From JBBTYG01 sp964483045 (GTDB lineage Bacteria; Patescibacteriota; Minisyncoccia; UBA6257; 2-01-FULL-56-20), in contig CAYZZK010000062.1 in assembly GCA_964483045.1 (NCBI GenBank), forward strand, positions 1 through 5,895: DNA of 5,895 nucleotides. The letters run 5' to 3'. Position 1 is the first letter of the stretch, and each line of letters begins with the position of its first letter. The position numbers and the translations under genes are program-made. The notes below the pieces were generated by a model, which was not told where the DNA came from, did not search any database, and worked only from the letters and a program-made list of their open reading frames with translations. Positions 3,425 to 5,895 of this stretch are shown piece after piece.

Positions 3425-5707
3425 ATGTTTTTTTCAAAAAAAGCCGAGTTCAAGGAGGTGCGGAAGCGGGATGGCCGGTTAGTCGTGTTTGATGAGCAGA
3501 AAATTACGAGCGCGATTTCGCGCGCCATGCAGGCAACGGGCGAAGGCAACACGAAAGATGACGCCGAAAAGGTTTCGGGGGCGGTTGTAGAGGCCCTCGC
3601 GAAGAAATTTAAAAAAGAACACGTCCCAAGCATCGAAGAAATTCAGGATGTCGTCGAAACGCAGCTTATCCTGTCTGATTTTCCGAAAACCGCGAAAGCA
3701 TACATCCTGTATCGAAAAGATCGAGCGGAAATCCGAGAGAAGAAAAAGGCAGTTCCGGAGCGGGTGGTGGAGCTTACGCACGAAAGCAGAAAATATTTCA
3801 GGAATCCACTCTCGGAATTTATTTACTACCGGACATATTCGCGCTGGATCCCCGAAGAAGGCAGAAGAGAGACCTGGATTGAAACCGTCGATCGCTATGT
3901 GAGTTTCATGAAAGAGAATCTCGGAAATAAATTGACGGATGCCGAATACGCGGAAGTGCGAGAAGCGATTTTGAAACAGGAGGCGATGCCTTCGATGCGC
4001 CTTCTTCAGTTCGCCGGCAAAGCGGCACGCAATACGAACGTTGCGGCGTTCAACTGTTCATACATCGCGCCCTCAAAAGTGGAAGATTTCGCCGAGATCA
4101 TGTACATCTCGATGTGCGGCACGGGCGTCGGCTTCTCCGTTGAGGGCCAAACCGTCCAGGGACTCCCACAGATAAAAAAACAAATAGGAAAAAAACTTCC
4201 GGCGCACGTTATCGCCGACAGCAAAGAGGGATGGTGCGACGCGCTCACCCTCGGACTCAAAACATGGTTCGACGGCAAAGACATTGATTTTGATTTTTCA
4301 GGGCTTCGCCCCGCCGGAGCGCGGCTCAAGACGATGGGAGGAAAAAGTTCCGGCCCCGAACCGCTCCGCGCGCTTCTCTCGTTCGCCCGAAAAAAAATTC
4401 TTTCACGGCAGGGCCGCCGCCTTTCAAACATCGACGTCCACGACATCTGCTGCAAGATCGGCGAGATAGTCGTCTCTGGCGGCGTCCGCCGGAGCGCGAT
4501 GATCTCCCTCTCCGACCTCGATGATCCCGAGATGCGATCCGCAAAAACCGGCCAGTTCTATTTCACCGAACCACAGCGGGCAATGGCGAATAACTCCGCA
4601 GTCTATAATGAAAAACCAAGCTCAACCCAGTTTCTAGAAGAGTGGATTTCTTTGGCAAAGAGCGGCACGGGCGAGCGGGGCATCTTCAATCGCGGAGGGC
4701 TTGTCTATCAAATGCCCGAACGGCGGCAAAAAATCTTGAAAAGCGAAATATCGAAGATAGGAACGAACCCCTGCGGCGAGATCCTTCTCCAGCCGAAAGA
4801 ATTTTGTAACCTCTCGGAAATCGTCGCCCGCGCCGAAGACACCGAGGCGACACTCCTTCAAAAAATGCGGATCGCCACGATTTTGGGGACATATCAGTCA
4901 ACGCTCACCAACTTCCCCTATCTTTCGAAAGAATGGAAAAAAAATTGCGACACGGAGCGGCTGCTCGGCGTATCCATCACGGGGCAATGGGACTCCGCCG
5001 CAGTGCGGAATGAAAGCACCCTTAGCAAGCTCCGCGACTATGCAATCGAAGTGAACAAAGAATACGCCTCGCGCTTCGGCGTTAATGCATCGGCTTCCAT
5101 CACCTGCGTGAAACCGTCCGGCAACCTTTCGCAGACGGTGGATTCATCTTCCGGCATTCACCCCCGCCACGCGAAGTACTACATCCGCCGCGTGAGGATC
5201 GCCGTCACCGACGCGCTTTTCCAGATGATGAAAGATCAGAAAGTGCCCTACTTCCCCGAAGTCGGCCAGTCGCTTTCCGCGGCAAACACGTTCGTCATCG
5301 AATTTCCGGTAAAATCTCCGGAAGGCGCCGTCACGAAAGATGATCTTACCGCTTTGGACCAGCTTGAATATTGGAAAAAAGTAAAAATGAATTATACCGA
5401 GCACAATCCGTCGGTCACGGTTTCGATCGGCAATAACGAATGGATCGAAGTCGCCCACTGGCTCTACAAAAACTGGGATATGATCGGCGGCCTTTCGTTC
5501 CTGCCTCGAGAAGAAAACTCATATCTGCTCGCGCCGTACGAAGAAATCACGAAAGAACGGTATGAAGAGTTGGCGAAAAAACTGCCCCCGATCGACTTTT
5601 CGCAAATCCTTCTGTATGAAGAAACCGATTCGACGGACGTGAAGAAAGAGCTGGCCTGCGTCGGCGGCGTCTGCGAAATAGAAGAAGCAGTACTTACAAA
5701 GAAATAA
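3425..5707 (+). CDS. nrdJ: Adenosylcobalamin-dependent (class II) ribonucleotide reductase with N-terminal ATP cone
   Basis: A 760-residue cytosolic enzyme that reduces ribonucleotides (probably triphosphates) to deoxyribonucleotides, using adenosylcobalamin to generate a thiyl radical. Residues 10-105 are an ATP cone (VRKRDGRLVVFDEQKI at 12-27), the dATP/ATP on-off switch. The catalytic part starts near 130 with YYRTYSRW (134-141) and matches the monomeric RTPR-type family: CGTGVGFSVE (231-240), RPAGARLKTMGG (295-306), SGGVRRSA (351-358), NNSAVY (389-394). By alignment to Lactobacillus leichmannii RTPR, C450 in NPCGEI (448-453) is the thiyl residue and E452 the acid; C211 and C461 are the redox pair (the C450-C461 spacing of 11 equals C408-C419). 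The tail ELACVGGVCEI carries the reducing pair C745 and C750 (spaced as C731/C736). All catalytic residues are present. The ATG at 3425 keeps the ATP cone whole; no Shine-Dalgarno. A terminator follows at 5766. No NrdR, thioredoxin or cobalamin gene is in the window. Confidence 0.95.
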   Translation: MFFSKKAEFKEVRKRDGRLVVFDEQKITSAISRAMQATGEGNTKDDAEKVSGAVVEALAKKFKKEHVPSIEEIQDVVETQLILSDFPKTAKAYILYRKDRAEIREKKKAVPERVVELTHESRKYFRNPLSEFIYYRTYSRWIPEEGRRETWIETVDRYVSFMKENLGNKLTDAEYAEVREAILKQEAMPSMRLLQFAGKAARNTNVAAFNCSYIAPSKVEDFAEIMYISMCGTGVGFSVEGQTVQGLPQIKKQIGKKLPAHVIADSKEGWCDALTLGLKTWFDGKDIDFDFSGLRPAGARLKTMGGKSSGPEPLRALLSFARKKILSRQGRRLSNIDVHDICCKIGEIVVSGGVRRSAMISLSDLDDPEMRSAKTGQFYFTEPQRAMANNSAVYNEKPSSTQFLEEWISLAKSGTGERGIFNRGGLVYQMPERRQKILKSEISKIGTNPCGEILLQPKEFCNLSEIVARAEDTEATLLQKMRIATILGTYQSTLTNFPYLSKEWKKNCDTERLLGVSITGQWDSAAVRNESTLSKLRDYAIEVNKEYASRFGVNASASITCVKPSGNLSQTVDSSSGIHPRHAKYYIRRVRIAVTDALFQMMKDQKVPYFPEVGQSLSAANTFVIEFPVKSPEGAVTKDDLTALDQLEYWKKVKMNYTEHNPSVTVSIGNNEWIEVAHWLYKNWDMIGGLSFLPREENSYLLAPYEEITKERYEELAKKLPPIDFSQILLYEETDSTDVKKELACVGGVCEIEEAVLTKK

Positions 5708-5719
5708 CGCTAGGCGACA

Positions 5720-5749
5720 GGTTCTATCCTGCAGTTTATAGATAGAACC
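5720..5749 (+). repeat. 9-bp hairpin in nrdJ 3' untranslated region
   Basis: GGTTCTATC (5720-5728) and GATAGAACC (5741-5749) are perfect inverted repeats around a 12-nt loop containing CTGCAG. It lies 13 nt after the nrdJ stop and 16 nt before the terminator stem. No T-run follows, so it more likely protects the mRNA 3' end or binds a protein than terminates transcription. Confidence 0.55.
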
Positions 5750-5765
5750 ACAACCTCTGGTCTCT

Positions 5766-5800
5766 CCCAAAACCCCGATGAAAAGGGGTTTTGGGTTTTT
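5766..5800 (+). terminator. Rho-independent terminator of nrdJ
   Basis: A perfect 11-bp stem, CCCAAAACCCC (5766-5776) with GGGGTTTTGGG (5785-5795), has an 8-nt loop GATGAAAA and is followed directly by five T. It lies 58 bp after the nrdJ stop and fits a strong intrinsic terminator on the plus strand. The minus strand lacks an adjacent T-run of similar quality. Confidence 0.92.
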
Positions 5801-5822
5801 ATGCTAGGGCTTATTGCTTACT

Positions 5823-5895
5823 ATGCAACGTTCGGATAGGATAAACCCAGCAAAACGAGAGCGGGAAAAGAAAGGATTGTATGCCCTATGCAACT
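5823..5895 (+). CDS. Possible 5' end of an unidentified ORF (truncated by window edge)
   Basis: An ATG at 5823 opens a frame that stays open to the window end (24 codons), giving MQRSDRINPAKREREKKGLY and then ALCN. It is very basic, as in the N-terminus of a nucleic-acid-binding or ribosomal protein. It begins 23 nt after the nrdJ terminator. An upstream AGGG (5806-5809) is too far from the ATG to be a good Shine-Dalgarno; a TTG at 5814 is an alternative start. The family is not recognised, and the short open length could be chance. Confidence 0.3.
   Translation, partial: MQRSDRINPAKREREKKGLYALCN

Noticed and set aside
4006..4455. Minus-strand open frame of 149 codons opposite nrdJ
   Set aside because: It is antisense to conserved reductase motifs, with Arg/Ser/Pro-rich shadow composition and no promoter or ribosome-binding signal.

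Overview
The window looks like a piece of a small-genome bacterial chromosome, most likely from the Candidate Phyla Radiation (Patescibacteria, Parcubacteria-like). This is an inference from gene content. It rests on a membrane-anchored lamin-tail-domain (LTD) protein, a methyltransferase whose C-terminal half I associate with these lineages, a stand-alone adenosylcobalamin-dependent ribonucleotide reductase, tight gene packing and almost no Shine-Dalgarno sequences. TGA is used as a stop (rsmE, LTD gene), so this is not the recoded-TGA branch of those phyla. No rRNA, tRNA, CRISPR array, insertion sequence or phage gene is visible.

Layout. Bases 2-85 (+) read as the C-terminal tail of a gene entering from the left. 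It meets, tail to tail and one base apart, a minus-strand block that reads right to left: LTD membrane protein (2084-3040), class I SAM methyltransferase (1307-2068), rsmE 16S rRNA m3U1498 methyltransferase (538-1242) and a HIT-family hydrolase/transferase (87-530). Gaps are 15, 64 and 7 nt. A perfect TATAAT sits just upstream of rsmE, so rsmE-HIT is probably its own unit and LTD-methyltransferase another. Divergent from these, after a control region of about 380 bp, is a large plus-strand gene (3425-5707). It encodes a monomeric-type class II ribonucleotide reductase with an N-terminal ATP cone. It ends in a hairpin and a strong rho-independent terminator. A possible new ORF begins at 5823 and leaves the window.

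The reductase makes deoxyribonucleotides for DNA synthesis. Its upstream region holds a perfect DnaA box (TTATCCACA), several promoter-like elements, direct repeats and hairpins, which suggests replication-linked control. The minus-strand genes cover rRNA modification, nucleotide-conjugate hydrolysis, an unassigned methylation and an extracytoplasmic LTD protein. They share no obvious pathway.

No wholly new system is evident. The best leads are the organisation of the control region before the reductase, the recurring -10 element placed 12-13 nt before start codons without a Shine-Dalgarno (suggesting nearly leaderless mRNAs), and the ATP-cone/class II reductase architecture.
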